Shown piece after piece: positions 42,180 through 53,704 of a stretch of 64,000 nt of DNA. A model generated the notes under the pieces. That model was not told the DNA's origin, made no database searches, and worked only from the letters and a program-made list of their open reading frames with translations. Source of the DNA: Mixophyes australis (Eukaryota > Chordata > Amphibia > Anura > Limnodynastidae); assembly GCA_036250195.1 (NCBI GenBank), contig JAVHZZ010000003.1, positions 16,847,004 to 16,911,003 of the forward strand, given 5' to 3'. Within the stretch, counting starts at the first letter, position 1; each line of letters opens with the position of its first letter. Made by a program: the position numbers and the translations under genes.

Positions 42180-42905
42180 ACCATGGGGCTTTTGCGCGCA
42201 ACTGATGTCAGTTGCCCACGAAATTTCTATGGCGGAACACCAAGAAAGCGCCTGACACAGAACTTATTCTGGCCTGGAATGTCAGATGACGTCCGGGCTT
42301 ACTTTAAGTCCTGTGATGTCTGTTAGCGTTTTGGGTACCCCAGTGCTCGTGCTGCCCTCAGGTCCTTGCCAATAGTCGGGGATCTTTTTCATCGAGTGGT
42401 TGTGGACATAGTAGGTCCTCTGCCTGTGCCCAGTAGATCGGGGAAGAAGTACATTCTCACCGTGGTGGACTACACTACCCGGACTGCAGCTCTGTCCTCC
42501 ATAACTACGGTAAAGGTAACGGATGCGCTGCTAGGAGTATTTAGCAGAGTAGGGTTCCCTAGTGAGATCATAACCGATCAAGAGACAGAGTTCATGAGTT
42601 TACTGGTCCAGTGTCTCAGGGCAAAGTACAGAGTGCAGCAACTCCGTACTGCCCCCTGCCATCCTCAGACTAATTTACTGTGTGAGCAGTTCAATGGCAC
42701 TCTGAAGCATATGCTAGAGGCATTTGTAACTTTGGAAGGTGGGACTGGGAATGCTACGTTCTTCACTTCCTGTTGGCTTATCAGGAGGTGCCGCCAGAGT
42801 CTAGCGGTTTCTCCCCCTACTACTATATGGCCGCAGATTTCGTGGACCTCTTGACCTGTTCTAGGAGTCTCAGGAAGGGGAGCTAGCCACTCAGGATGTG
42901 TCTGT
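42180..42905 (+). pseudogene. Gmr1-like integrase
   Basis: Zinc-binding remnants around 42230-42330 (FWPGMSDDVRAYFKSCDVC in one frame). Core in frame 42366-42854: DLFHRVVVDIVGPLP (first Asp), KKYILTVVDYTTR, GFPSEIITDQETEF (second Asp), TAPCHPQTNLLCEQFNGTLK with the catalytic-type Glu. The zinc finger and core are in different frames, so decayed. Confidence 0.87.
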
Positions 42906-43019
42906 GGTGGAGTATGTGATAGATTAGAGAATCTCATGGGGCTCGCGCAAGCTAATCTAGTGAAAGCGCAGTCAGAACAGTAGACCTGGTACGATCAGGG
43001 CACACGTGCCTGAGAATTT

Positions 43020-43318
43020 GAGGTAGGGCAGAAGATCTTTATTCTGATGCCCACGCCCCAGAACAAGCTCCAGGCTGCCTGGGCTGGGCCCTTCATGGTC
43101 TCAAAACACCAAAGTGACATCACTTACGTGGTGTCATTTAATAGCGACGGCAGACGGCAGCGGACCTACAATGTAAATATGTTGAAGGCATACCACAAGC
43201 CTATGGAGTCGGTAGCAATGGTTTGCTGCTTACCAACTGAGGAACCAGAAAGTGATCCACTACCTGACCTCCTCACAAATGTGGGAGATGAAGGTGGAGT
43301 AGAGGAAGTGGGCAGTTG
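43020..43318 (+). pseudogene. Gmr1-like integrase C-terminal GPF/GPY module
   Basis: The frame contains NKLQAAWAGPFMVSKHQSDITYVVSF and RRQRTYNVNMLKAYHKP. This is the GPY/F module at the end of many Ty3/gypsy integrases (K.Q..W.GP..V, then Y.VN.LK). It is followed by the region leading into RT. Confidence 0.8.
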
Positions 43319-44725
43319 AGTGAATGCAATAGGGAGCAGCTTGAGGCAGTGCTGTGGCTCTTTACGACTCAGTTCAGTAGGAACCCTGGTTGTACTTCCT
43401 TAGTGATGCACCATGTGGACACTGGTGAGCATAGGTCAGTTAGGCAACCCACTTATCGGGTCTCACCAGAGGCCAAGGAAAGTATATACAAGGAGGTACA
43501 GGAAATGCTTGAGCTAGGGGTGATCTAGCCATCACATAGTCCATGAGCATCCTCCCTTGTATTGGTTCCCATGAAGGACAAGACAACGTGGATTTCAGTA
43601 GACTACTGCCGGTTCAACAAGTGACCGTGTCTGATTATTCCCTATCCTGAATTGACGCTGTGTTAGACGAGTTAGATGGAAAAAGGTATATTTCCACCTT
43701 TGACTTTTGCAAGGGGTATTGACATATACCGCTGACCCCCGAGGCTCAGGAATGGTCGTCATTCATCACTCCATTTGGTCTGTTTGAGTTTAATTCAATG
43801 CCATTTGGGATGAAGAACGCGCTAGCCACCTTCCAACCTGTGGATGATTACCTGCTGGAAGGGTGTAAAGGGTTTGCTCAGGCTTACTTAGATGACATTG
43901 CCATTTTCATTAAATCCTGGGAGGACCATCTGAAATATGTAGGGCAAGTGTTGGAGAAAATTCAGTGGCAGTTCTGACATTCAGGTCAGAAAAGTGTCAA
44001 ATGGGGATTTCAGAACAGTACCTGGATCATCATGTGGGGGGAGGTAGGGTTAAGCCAGAACCAGCTAACGTAGAGGAAATCTGAGACTGACCCGGCCCAC
44101 GACCCAAAGACAAGGACTGGACTTCAGGGACCACAGGGTACTACAGATGTTTCGTCCCAGACATTAGTACTGTAGCAAAGAAGAAACTCCCCAAAGTAAT
44201 TGACTGGACACCTGCATGTGAGCTGATATTTCAGTCATTAAAGGAAGCCCTGGTTCGCGGTCCAGTACTGATGGCGCCCAATTATGACAAGGACATTATT
44301 GTGCGTCACAGTATGGACTGGGAGCAGAATTTAGCCAAGTGGGGCCAGATGGGCAGGAGCACCTTGTGGCCTATTTGAGCAGAAAACCTCTGAAACGGGA
44401 GGTGGGGTATGCAACAATTGAAAAAGAGTGTTTGGCCATTGTTTGGGGAGTGAAAAAACTTCTGCCTTATTTGTATGGATGGAATTTTACTCTGGTGACT
44501 GATCATAATCCTTTAAAGTGGCTGCAACATACCTCAGGGGAGAATAGCAGACTTTTGAGATGGAGCCTTGCCCTTCAAATTTATGACTTTCACATAATTC
44601 ACAAGCAAGGAAAGGCTCACAGCAATGCTAATGGACTGTCTCAGCAGGATGAGCCGGATCCTTTGGGGTCATCTCCGATAACCTCAATAGACTGTGGGAC
44701 CAGGGACCAAATCTTGGGGACATAG
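43319..44725 (+). pseudogene. Gmr1-like RT and RNase H
   Basis: RT remnants: HRSVRQPTYRVSPEAKESIYKEVQEMLELGVI, a WISVDYCRFN block, YISTFDFCKGY (first Asp), FEFNSMPFGMKNA, and CKGFAQAYLDDIAIF with the Asp pair. RNase H in frame 44339-44725: HLVAYLSRKPLKREVGYATIEKECLAIVWGVKKL, LVTDHNPLKWL, IIHKQGKAHSNANGLSQ. Order and motifs are complete, but stops and frameshifts separate the parts. Confidence 0.88.
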
Positions 44726-44950
44726 CCCACTGGTGGCCTGCTTGGACAAGAGGGGACGAGTCTGGCTGGATCACTTATAAATAACTTAATGTAATAATAT
44801 ATTTTAATTACTAGCACTGTTTGGCAATTTATATTGTTGCATATGTACTGATTCTTGATACTGTGTATTGGAAATATACTTATTTTATTATTTTGTGTGG
44901 TAGTTTGTATAGGAAATGCCTTTATTTGTGAGGTATTGATTTGTAACTCC

Positions 44951-45860
44951 TGTGACAGGATATCATAATTGGATTTGTATAACTTTTCAAAAGAAAGTCC
45001 CTCATGTTAATTAGACCTTTTCACCTCAGTGGCCAACACTTTTGTTAAGCCTGTATACACAACGGGGGCAGAGGGGTGCTGCCTCTTTGTCTGTGTGGCT
45101 TGCATCATGCATCTCAGATCGTGTACGAATAATGCACACAGAAGGTTTTGGAATATAGCAGATAAGTGTAATTTTTTTTTAAAGTATAAACTGCATTTAA
45201 ATCCATGTTTGGGGAAGCATTGCATCCTGATACTAAAAATAACTCAGACTTTTTGGGGCCAGCAAAGAGTTCAGGGGGCTAAATTGCCCCCTGTTTGGCT
45301 GTGTCCAAAACTGTATAAAATAGCACTGGTTTCTAATAAAATGTATCATTATTGTTCCATCTGACTTTCTGATCACTGGTACCTTCAACCAGTGTTAACT
45401 GTCCTTATTAGGACACTTGAGCGAATTAACATCACTTGCTTCAACATCCTGCTTTGACTACTTCTTCCCTGCTGTAATTATGTGGGACCTACAGATTAGA
45501 CCCAAATCTAATCCGATTCCGACTGTTCTGATGTTTGGACCCAGCTTTTCAGTACCACCGCTCTGCCCGCTACCCAGCAACTTTGGCTAGTGTGATAGGC
45601 CAGGGGGGATCTATCCACAGGAAGAAGTCATTGGTACCAGCTCAGGTGCACCAGCAAAGGGGTACATTAGCCATGACAGTTACCCAGAAGGAAAGCGGTT
45701 CTGAACGCTGCTAAGGAGTCCAGTTGTGGCAGCAGCTTAAGCCCCTCCTACTGCGGTTAGAGGGCGCATTTGTGATAAAGAAAGGGAACGGTGGCAAAGT
45801 AAGCCCAGCCGGTTTCCAGCAACAACTGAAAGGGTAGCATAGGAGGTCCATCCTGTCACA
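44951..45860 (+). mobile_element. 3' LTR of the Gmr1-like element
   Basis: Starts TGTGACAGGAT, ends ATCCTGTCACA, an exact 11-bp inverted terminus pair; 910 bp. It follows the RNase H stop by about 225 bp. A matching 5' LTR is not seen upstream. Confidence 0.82.
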
Positions 45861-45965
45861 TGTGTGAACAAATAAAACCTCATAAAACTATAGTGTGATA
45901 GTTAATGTAACTATTAAATCAGAGAATTGTCAAAGGTCTTTGGATGAAGCCAATATATTAGCATG

Positions 45966-45967
<2 letters not shown>

Positions 45968-46006
<39 letters not shown>
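45968..46006. repeat. (AT)n microsatellite
   Basis: About 19 perfect AT dinucleotides. Confidence 0.97.
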
Positions 46007-46009
<3 letters not shown>

Positions 46010-47399
46010 GGCGGCGCTCAATAAATAGTATCTGGGATGTTCATTTGCATATGCATACCAGAGAACAGAAGAACTTGTGCTCATCAACACCTATGGTGTT
46101 ACATCGGTTGGATCATTGAATCAGCCTATTGAAAGTATGAATTCTCTTGTGGAATTGGGAAACAAAAAGAAATCACATATAGTGTATCACTTAATAATAT
46201 GTGGGTCCTTCCACCATGCTGCACATTCCATATGTGAATATGCGTACCAAATAAAGATGTAAACAATCATATATGCAACACTTGTAAATATTCTTTACCA
46301 GAATTGTTCTCATATAGATGTTAAGGTTAATATAAAGTAATTTTTGTCTCTAATAGCATGCTTAATACAATTAATGTGGATAATACATAGAGAACCTTAA
46401 TAATGTTCTGGTAAAAGTCCAGAAAGTGCTTGTGATAGTGTTCACTTCTTGAAATGTAGGGAAGTTTACAGTAGTAAACTCATGTATCTTCAGAGCGTAC
46501 GCATGTATCAATAAAAGACATGGGTGTCATCAATCATCAATAGCATCCAGGAAAATGATATAATATCTACTCGCACTATGGGTGGCTGAAAACCGTTCCT
46601 TGCTCCTCGAGACACTTCAGGCAGCAACCGGGACTTTCTATACTCGATCCTCCTAAGAATGTGTTTTACGATCACCCTCAGTGGCTCCCGACCTTTCTAA
46701 TCACCTGTGGTAGTAGATTTCACCTAACACTTTCGTTGTCCTATTCAATCTATACAGGTGAATAACGTTGATCTTGGATTTTCAAATACAAATTGAAATG
46801 GGAACCCATGTTAAAAATTGTACATATTTATTGAAAATATAAAATATCTGTAACTTACATGTAAGCTTTACAGATTCCTTGAGTAACAATGACAGCTGCA
46901 CAGTTGGGATGATCGTGCACATAACTCAAATTAAAGATGGTAAAATCCAATCTGCTGTGTATATCTGACTACACTCATGCTAAAGTGCCAACAACGCACA
47001 AATGGTACTCTATCGTGAGGGCTACAGATCACATGACATGGTATAATAGTAAAATGCAATATAAAGTAACAGCATGTAAAACTTACTATATGCTAATAAC
47101 TCAATGCGTTTTGTTCTAATATAATAACTTTTTCAAGAGTATATGGCTGTAGTGATGGAGCTTACTTAAAAAGAAAGTGAATTCCCAAGACTATAGGTTG
47201 ATTCATAAATTGTTAATTGATTCTTTTTGTTTGCATCCCTTTCAATTATTGAATTCCATCATTGTACCAATTAGAGAAAAACATCACTGTCTGTTAACCT
47301 CTGGAACATTTCAGTGCGCTGAGTTTATGGTTTTACTGTGTTTGCAGAGAGTGGGAATCTCGTTTCAGCAGCACATAGGTTCCCTCATTACCACTGGAC
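46007..47399. other. AT-rich stretch with no gene seen
   Basis: No ORF over 60 codons with a recognisable domain, and no repeat family recognised. A moderately GC-rich part at 46590-46720 (GCTCCTCGAGACACTTC) may be an old mobile-element piece. Confidence 0.5.
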
Positions 47400-48265
47400 T
47401 GCTGGTCTGACTCCCATTGTATGTTATAAATATCACCAACACTTGTAAGGACAATTGTTTCATTTGACGAATAGTGATTGCTGTAAAAAAAATATACAGT
47501 ATTTCCACATAAAAGATTCATGTGGCATGAGGCAATTCATTTATGTTATTGATCTATTCATATCTACTTTTATGTTTTTAATATTGTGTTTGCATTTTAT
47601 ATGGGATTGTAATAAAATGTTTTATAGCTATAATTTCCTAGGATGAATTCTATATATATGCTATATGTACAATGTATTAGTATACACCATGTGCATCTTC
47701 CTCTTCCTCTTTATGCTGTGTATTATTTTTTGTGGTTTAGGATACTGGAGAATGCCTTGCACTTCCTGGAGACCTAACCGGAATTTGGGAGTCTCATGGA
47801 TTTTCCAAGAGAGTGGTCAAGTATGAATGAAATGCTGTATGATTATGCATTCTTAATTTATTTGCTTCTGACCAAAAGCACAAATTATACATTGGTCTAC
47901 TCTAAATAGCAAGTTTGTCCCTAATTTTATAATACACTGAAACCTCTATGGATTACACTATTTTGCCACGTTATATACTAATTTTTAATAAACATCTGTT
48001 ATGTGTACTATCGCTTATATCTTATTATTATTGTTGCTCTGAAACAGTAGAGTTGAAAATTGTTATACGCTAAATATATTTTTTTAATGATCCTCCTCCA
48101 AAATGAGTATACAATGTCTATCACATCTGACTCTTCTCAAATATACATTGAGCTTGTACCATAAAAAACAGTGCCTTAAAAGATCATTATTTAATTTAAA
48201 GTGCTGACAATATCGAACAGCCAAGGTGAAAACATTTTTACCTCTCATTGTGTTGTGTATTTGCT
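47400..48265 (+). repeat. Decayed T2R duplication unit lacking the receptor gene
   Basis: 47425-47535 matches upstream block U (AAATATCACCAA, GGACAATTGTTTCATTTGACGA, AAAAGATTCATGTGGCATGAGGCAA). From about 47740 it matches repeat R (CCTTGCACTTCCTGGAGACC, TTGCTTCTGACCAAAAGCAC, ATATACATTGAGCTTGTACC). The receptor and its 3' flank, expected between, are missing. Confidence 0.75.
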
Positions 48266-49550
48266 AGAGATGTGCGCTGACCCCGTGTTTTGGTTTTGGA
48301 TGCGGTTTTGGTTCTATAATATGTTCATGTTCAGGTTAAGTAACTGGTTTTGGCAAATAATCGCAAAAGGATTTGGCTTCGGTTGTGATTTTGCATCTGG
48401 AGTTAATTAAAAATTGGGAGAAATAGGTAAATTAATGTCATTTTGAGCTGTTTTTGTTCCTATTTAAAGCATTGCAATTCATTTCTAGTCATTTCCAGTC
48501 ATTTTCTAATGATCCGCTTACAACTGTAACAATTGTCCCAAATTTTGGTCAAAGTCTTTGAACCTTTGTATTATAGGAGCAGGCCATGTTCATCTATCAG
48601 CATCAACATTTATTTATATAGCGGGAAGGTATTTGAAAGCTCCAACCTCGTCTTACGATGAATACTCTGCCCTTCGAGGGATAGTTCTCGTCTTTTAATT
48701 TTTTGGTATGAGTGCAGGCTACCTTTGTCTATCATCATTATTTATTTATATAGCAATAGCAAATTATGTAGCGATTTACAATTGGGTATCTACTTGTCTA
48801 AATATCTAGTGATGCCTCTGTCCATCTAATGACATCTGATTGTTAATGCCTCTTCACTCTCCATGACGCATGCTAACGTCTTACGTTCCAAATTCAGTGT
48901 GTGCGTAGCGTTTCAACATTTTTATCTCTTGCACCTTACATTAAATTTTTTGTTGTTTAATTTATCTAATGGACTTGCTTCAGTTGGTGGCATGGCAGGT
49001 GCCATATTTTTGGAGCCACTGCATTGTTCTACGTATAGTTATTGAATGTTATTGAATGTTGAAACTGAAAGAAGCCTCACACAAACTGCAAACACCCTAT
49101 TTTTTATTATAGGTGTCACTAAAGGTCCCTTTTAAAATTGACAAGAACTGAAAAATAGAAAAAAGTTGTATAAAAAGAATATATATAGTTTTTTGTGGTG
49201 TGCAGCTGCATTGACACTGATACGTAAACACCATTTTTATAATACTGATGTCACTGAATGACCCTTTACAGAATGACAAGTTTTGAGAAAAAAAAGTTTA
49301 CAATATATAGCATTTTTATGGGGTGCGCCGCTTTGTTGACACTCACATGCAAACACACAATTTTCACCCCCGATTTTGCTGCTAATAGTCATACAGCAAA
49401 AGCGCCCTGTTTTCCTCCACTAAATATACTGCTTATTTCAAAATGATATCTAACTCAGTTTATGTATGAGTACTATTACATATATTACATATGCATTAAT
49501 AAAAATCAGTTGCCACTAGTCCTTCTAAACTTTCTGACCTCTAAGAGCAT
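48266..49550. repeat. Degenerate hAT-like and LINE-tail sequence, no gene
   Basis: Starts TAGAGATGTGCGCTGACC with GGTTTTGG-rich subterminal sequence like the right end of the hAT at 19618. Two short pieces (48604 and 48735) resemble the ATTTATTTATATAGC LINE tail. Two related roughly 110-bp stretches follow (49090-49150, 49215-49280; GTCACT.AA..(G/A)(A/T)CCCTTT). No ORF recognised. Confidence 0.5.
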
Positions 49551-49559
49551 GCCCGTCCC

Positions 49560-50060
49560 TTTGCTAGGCTGTGGCCGGTGATAGCACCACTGCTGGAGAT
49601 TAGCATGTATCAGCTCCCCTATTTAAAGCAGGTTCTGGCACTATTAGAGTACCAGAGAGTTTGGTTATCCTGTACTCCAGCAATGTTCCTGCCCTTGTGA
49701 TCTCCCTATTCCTGCTCCCGGCATTTGTTCCTCTTTTAACCTCTCTCCCAGATTACGATTTGGTTCCATATTCGCTTTCCTGACTGTTTGGCTATTCTCT
49801 TGGATCACAAATCTGTACCTCGCTCCCTTCCTGGCTTAAACTTGGACCATCTGACCACTCTTCCCCACCAACTACTTCACTTGTAACTGTCTTGGAGAAC
49901 CAACACCTGTGCATCCTTGCAGCAAAGTCCATACCTCCTTGCGGGGCTTCCAAGCGAAAGCCAAGGGCATGTTAGACACTGCACTTCCTTGCGCAGTAGT
50001 GCTAATACCGACAAGTAAGCACCATCCATTACCAGATCCATGACCACCGTTACCAAATCT
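49560..50060 (+). mobile_element. Gypsy-type LTR fragment
   Basis: CCCTATTTAAAGCAGG near 49616 resembles a TATA region, and 49890-49980 (CATCCTTGCAGCAAAGTCC, CCTTGCGGGGCTTCCAAG, GTTAGACACTGC) resembles the downstream part of the gypsy-2 LTR (22340-22400). No internal coding region adjoins, so it is likely solo or truncated. Ends not defined. Confidence 0.5.
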
Positions 50061-50439
50061 GTGACAAAGTCTCACATGACACATTCCCTATTTCAGTTTC
50101 TACTCCCATGTCTACTGTCAGAAATACAACTTTCCTTTTCTAATAGCCACGCTGATGGTGAGCCAACAACACAGCAGCACACCAAAGGAAAAGCATGTTT
50201 AATGCAGGCACCAACATTGTAAGTGATCGTCCGAGGAGACTACTTTCCAAAAATAGACAAAAACCGGTGGTCATCAAAATGAACTACAAATTGTATGAGG
50301 AATAAAATTCTTGACACCAATTACCAACAGAATGCGCAGGTTCGAGTTGGGATAAATTTAATATTGTGTGATGATCATGATCATGACATCAGTGATGAGG
50401 ATGATGATAAGGGTGATGACATTGTTAACAAATAGAAAC
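50061..50439. other. No gene seen
   Basis: Short unrecognised frames only. Contains a GATGATCATGATCATGACATC stretch and GATGAGGATGATGATAAGG, which may be the remains of an acidic coding tract from a transposon. Confidence 0.45.
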
Positions 50440-50621
50440 GTGACCCATTTATTACGCCCATTTATGTAACATATTTTGCATGAAATAGAACTGTGCATGT
50501 TCAGAAATTGGCTTTATGCCAAAGAATGCAATTGCATGCAACTCATGTCCTAATGATATCTATGACTTCAGAGGGAGAATGGAGGAGGGAAGGGGCGGAC
50601 CAACATAAGGCCATGTACAGT

Positions 50622-52165
50622 ATTATTATTATTATTATTATCATTTACTTGTTAGGCGCCACAAGGTATCCGCAGCGCCGCACACAGTACTAACAGTAGA
50701 CTATACAGGGTGAAACCATACAGAACAATGAACAAAAAGTACCAATACTTCAGAGACTCTGGCTAGTCATATGCCGTAAAGACGGAGCGGAAGAACAGGT
50801 ATGGAGACAGGAGGGGAGGGTGTCCTGCTCATACGAGCTTACATCCTAAGGGAGGGTAAACAGACCAGGCACAAGAGGAGCCAGGTTAGGCAAGAGGAGA
50901 GAAGGGAGGACGAGCAAAGGGAGGAGATGGGGGTTAAGTAGATGGTTGGTAGGCTTTGAGGAAGAGGTGAGTTTTGAGTGCACGTTTGAAGGAGCACAGA
51001 GTAGGAGAGAGACGGATGGAACGAGGGAGGTCTTTCCAGAGAAGGGGGGCTGCACGGGAAAAGTCTTGGATTCTGGAGTGGGAAGAGGTGATAAGGGTGG
51101 AGGAGAGGTGGCGGTCATTGGCCGAGCGCAGGGAGCAGGCAGGAGTGTGAATGGGGAGGAGGTTAGAGATATAAGGGGCAGTAGAGTTGGAGAGAGTCTT
51201 GTAAGTGGTGGTGAGGAGTTTGAAAAGGATTCTGTAGGGGAAGGGGAGCCAGTGTAAGGCAAAGCAGAGAGGGGAGGCAGAGGAGGAGCGGCGTGAGAGG
51301 AAGATGAGTCTTGCGGCCGCATTGAGTATAGAGCGGAGGGGGGAGAGACGGGAGTGGGGGAGGCCAGTGAGGAGGAGGTTACAATAATCAAGGCGGGAGA
51401 TGATGAGTGCGTGGAGGATAGTTTTGGTGGCATCCTGAGAGAGAAAAAGACGGATGCGAGCGATGTTGCGTAGTTGGAAGTGACAGGCTTGGGCAAGGGA
51501 ATGAATGTCGGGGGCAAAAGAGAGAGAGGAGTCGAGGGTGACACCCAGGCAGCGAAGTTGGGTGACAGAGAAGATGGTGGTGTTGTTGATGACAATAGAG
51601 AGGTCATTGTGGGATGGGAGTCTGGGCGGAGGAAAGACAATGACTTCAGTTTTAGAGATATTGATTTTGATAAAACGCTCGGACATCCAGGAGGAGATGG
51701 CGGAGAGGCAGTCGGATACCCGAGCGAGGAGGGTGGAGGAAAGATCAGGAGAGGAGATATAAAATTGAATGTCGTCAGCATAAAGGTGATACTGAAGACC
51801 GAAGGAGGAGATGAGAGCACCAAGGGAGGAAGTGTAGAGCGAAAAGAGTAGAGGGCCAAGAACAGAGCCCTGCGGGATTCCTACGGTGAGAGGGTAGGGG
51901 GAGGAGGAAGAACCAGACGTGGATACAGAGAAGGAGCGATTAGCGAGGTATGAGGCGAACCAGGCATGGGCAGAACCAGAGAGGCAAAGAGAGAGAAGAG
52001 TTTGCAGCAGGGGTTGGTGGTCCACAGTGTCAAAGGCTGCAGAGAGGTCAAGGAGGATGAGTACGGAGAAGTGACCCTTGGATTTGACTGATAGGAGATC
52101 ATTAGTAACCTTGGCCAGGGCAAGTAAAGGCTTCCTGACACAGATACAGTCAAGTTGAGTCAAAG
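50622..52165 (-). mobile_element. L2-type LINE, 5'-truncated, long open RT frame
   Basis: (TTA)n tail at 50622-50641 and TAGGCGCCACAAGG.ATCCGCAGCGCCG mark its 3' end on the minus strand. The 409-codon frame lies upstream. The 5' edge at about 52165 is where block U resumes. It lacks the endonuclease. Confidence 0.9.
50934..52163 (-). pseudogene. L2 reverse transcriptase fragment, 409 codons uninterrupted
   Basis: The frame has the L2/CR1-group RT blocks: [18 protein letters not shown] (first Asp), [30 protein letters not shown] with the Asp pair, [27 protein letters not shown], then the C-terminal [47 protein letters not shown] and [13 protein letters not shown]. No stop or frameshift, so probably young. 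It lacks the N-terminal APE domain by 5' truncation, which is the usual fate of LINE copies, so it cannot move on its own. Confidence 0.92.
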
Positions 52166-52654
52166 TCCACTTGTTTTCAGATGTTTCATTTGCACTAACT
52201 AAAGGGCTGGTGTAAATGCCGACTGAAAATGTTGAGTGACACCAAATAATCTTTATTTATAAAAGTACACATATGCATGCCAGTCAGTAGGTTGTGTATG
52301 CAAATATGATAGACAATAAAAATGCATTGTTTGTAAGGTACGTATTGAGAGCATCTTTATTTATGTATTTTATGTTAAAAAACTTTTGTAAGTTATTTTC
52401 TTTCATTTATATTACAAAAAAACTTTTTTATGCACTACCTGCAGCATTTTCAATTTAAATATCACCAATACCTGTAGGGACAATTGTTTCATTTGGCAAC
52501 AATCTATATTGCTTTAAAATTATATATATTTACATATAAAAGATTCATGTGACATGAGGCAGGGTCCGAACAAAAAGGGGTGCATACGTTATTTCTAAAT
52601 ATTCAATTTAATTTGATATATTTACCCTTACAAAATAACTTTGCTCATCATTTG

Positions 52655-52687
52655 TATAAACCAGTGTGTTTGCATTATAATTTGCAT
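52655..52687 (+). promoter_or_regulatory. Conserved TATAAA plus octamer upstream of T2R-C
   Basis: TATAAA 52655-52660 and ATTTGCAT 52680-52687, 94 bp before the ATG. Same arrangement as in the other two T2R genes, including the upstream half-copy TTTGCAT and a later pyrimidine-rich ACAG before the ATG. Confidence 0.5.
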
Positions 52688-52780
52688 TACATGTTTAAAT
52701 ATTGAAACACCAGAAAAAAGTGATCACTTGATAGATTAACATCATTAGACTTCTGATTCTACAGGACGGATTGCTCAGTG

Positions 52781-53704
52781 ATGGCTTCTATAGCACAACT
52801 TCTTCCAGCAGGATTTGTCCTTGCAGTAGGAGTAGTGATACATTCATTTATCCCGGCTGTGAATGTCTCTTACTGGCTGAAAGGAAAACCAGTGACTCCC
52901 ATTGACCAAGTTCTCACCTCCCTTGGGATCTCGAGGATGCTGATTCAAATTTTTTCAATTCTTGATTTATTTTTATATCCTCACTTTCACAATTACCTAG
53001 ATCCTCAAAACATATTAATTATCATCATTGACTGTTTTCTGGTGTTTTCTAACTACTGCGGGATCTGGTTGGCAGCTCTGTACTCCGTTGTCTTCTATTT
53101 GAAGATTGCCATCTTCCACAACCTCTTCTATTCAAGTCTAAAGAGGATTATATCAGAACGGATTGTCCACCTGATTACTGCTTCTGTGCTGATCTCAATT
53201 TGTTACATGTTAATGTTTCTCTGTCTTAAGAACAGTGACATAAATTCCGCAAATTCCACAGAGGTGAGAAAAAGTTCTTGGATACCTCAAATGGATATAG
53301 GAAGTGCATTTTTATTTACATGCTGGAACATTGTACCATTCCTCATATATTGCATGTCAGCGATCCTTCTAATGATCTCTCTGTGTCTTCAATTAAATAT
53401 AATGAAAAGTCAAAATAATGTATCTGTCCATCTGGAACCTTATTATACTGCTATTAGGTTCATATCGTTCTGCTTTGCTTGCTATGTTTTACATGTCATG
53501 AGCAATCTAATTGCTTTCTATTATATATATACCCTTGGACACATGTGGTTTATCGTTATTTTAAATGGCTTTCCAATTTTACATTCCTTATTTCTGATCC
53601 AAAAAACAGGCAATCTAAGGCATATATTTCATCAGAGACTTTACTGCATGGTCAACTGTTTATTTAAAGGAAGAGAAACGTCTTCAACTGAAGTGGTTAC
53701 TTAA
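52781..53704 (+). CDS. Bitter taste receptor, TAS2R-like (T2R-C), intact
   Basis: 307 residues, single coding exon from ATG 52781 (GTG before it rejected). Same family blocks as the other two: LGISRMLIQI (TM2), CGIWLAALYSVVFYLKIAIFHNLFYSSLK (TM3 and loop 2), HLEPYYTAIRFISFCFACYVLH (loop 3/TM6) and FPILHSLFLIQKTGNLRHIF (TM7). Relative to A and B it lacks about five residues in extracellular loop 2 (NSTEVRKSSW), the variable ligand-facing loop, but keeps one NST sequon. The C-terminus TSSTEVVT matches A. AATAAA at 54194 is the conserved polyadenylation candidate. Confidence 0.9.
   Translation: MASIAQLLPAGFVLAVGVVIHSFIPAVNVSYWLKGKPVTPIDQVLTSLGISRMLIQIFSILDLFLYPHFHNYLDPQNILIIIIDCFLVFSNYCGIWLAALYSVVFYLKIAIFHNLFYSSLKRIISERIVHLITASVLISICYMLMFLCLKNSDINSANSTEVRKSSWIPQMDIGSAFLFTCWNIVPFLIYCMSAILLMISLCLQLNIMKSQNNVSVHLEPYYTAIRFISFCFACYVLHVMSNLIAFYYIYTLGHMWFIVILNGFPILHSLFLIQKTGNLRHIFHQRLYCMVNCLFKGRETSSTEVVT

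Larger units (their letters stand above)
41591..45860 (+). mobile_element. Gmr1-like Ty3/gypsy element, integrase before RT
   Basis: Order on the + strand: Gag, integrase zinc region and core, GPF module, RT, RNase H, LTR. Integrase upstream of RT is the copia-like order known for the Gmr1 group of deuterostome gypsy elements. The LTR at 44951-45860 has TGTGACAGGAT/ATCCTGTCACA ends. No 5' LTR or protease was recognised. Several stops; inactive. Confidence 0.85.
50440..52770 (+). repeat. T2R-unit upstream block U, copy 4, with an L2 inserted
   Basis: 50450-50620 and 52166-52640 match block U copies 1 and 2 (ATAGAACTGTGCATG, CCATGTACAGTA, CACTTGTTTTCAGA, GACAATAAAAATGCAT, CATGAGGCA.GGTCC.AACAAA). 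The L2 at about 50622-52165 splits it; copies 1 and 2 lack that insertion. Confidence 0.83.

Noticed and set aside
50846..51859. 337-codon proline/serine-rich minus frame
   Set aside because: Out-of-frame shadow of the L2 RT at 50934-52163, caused by its base composition.
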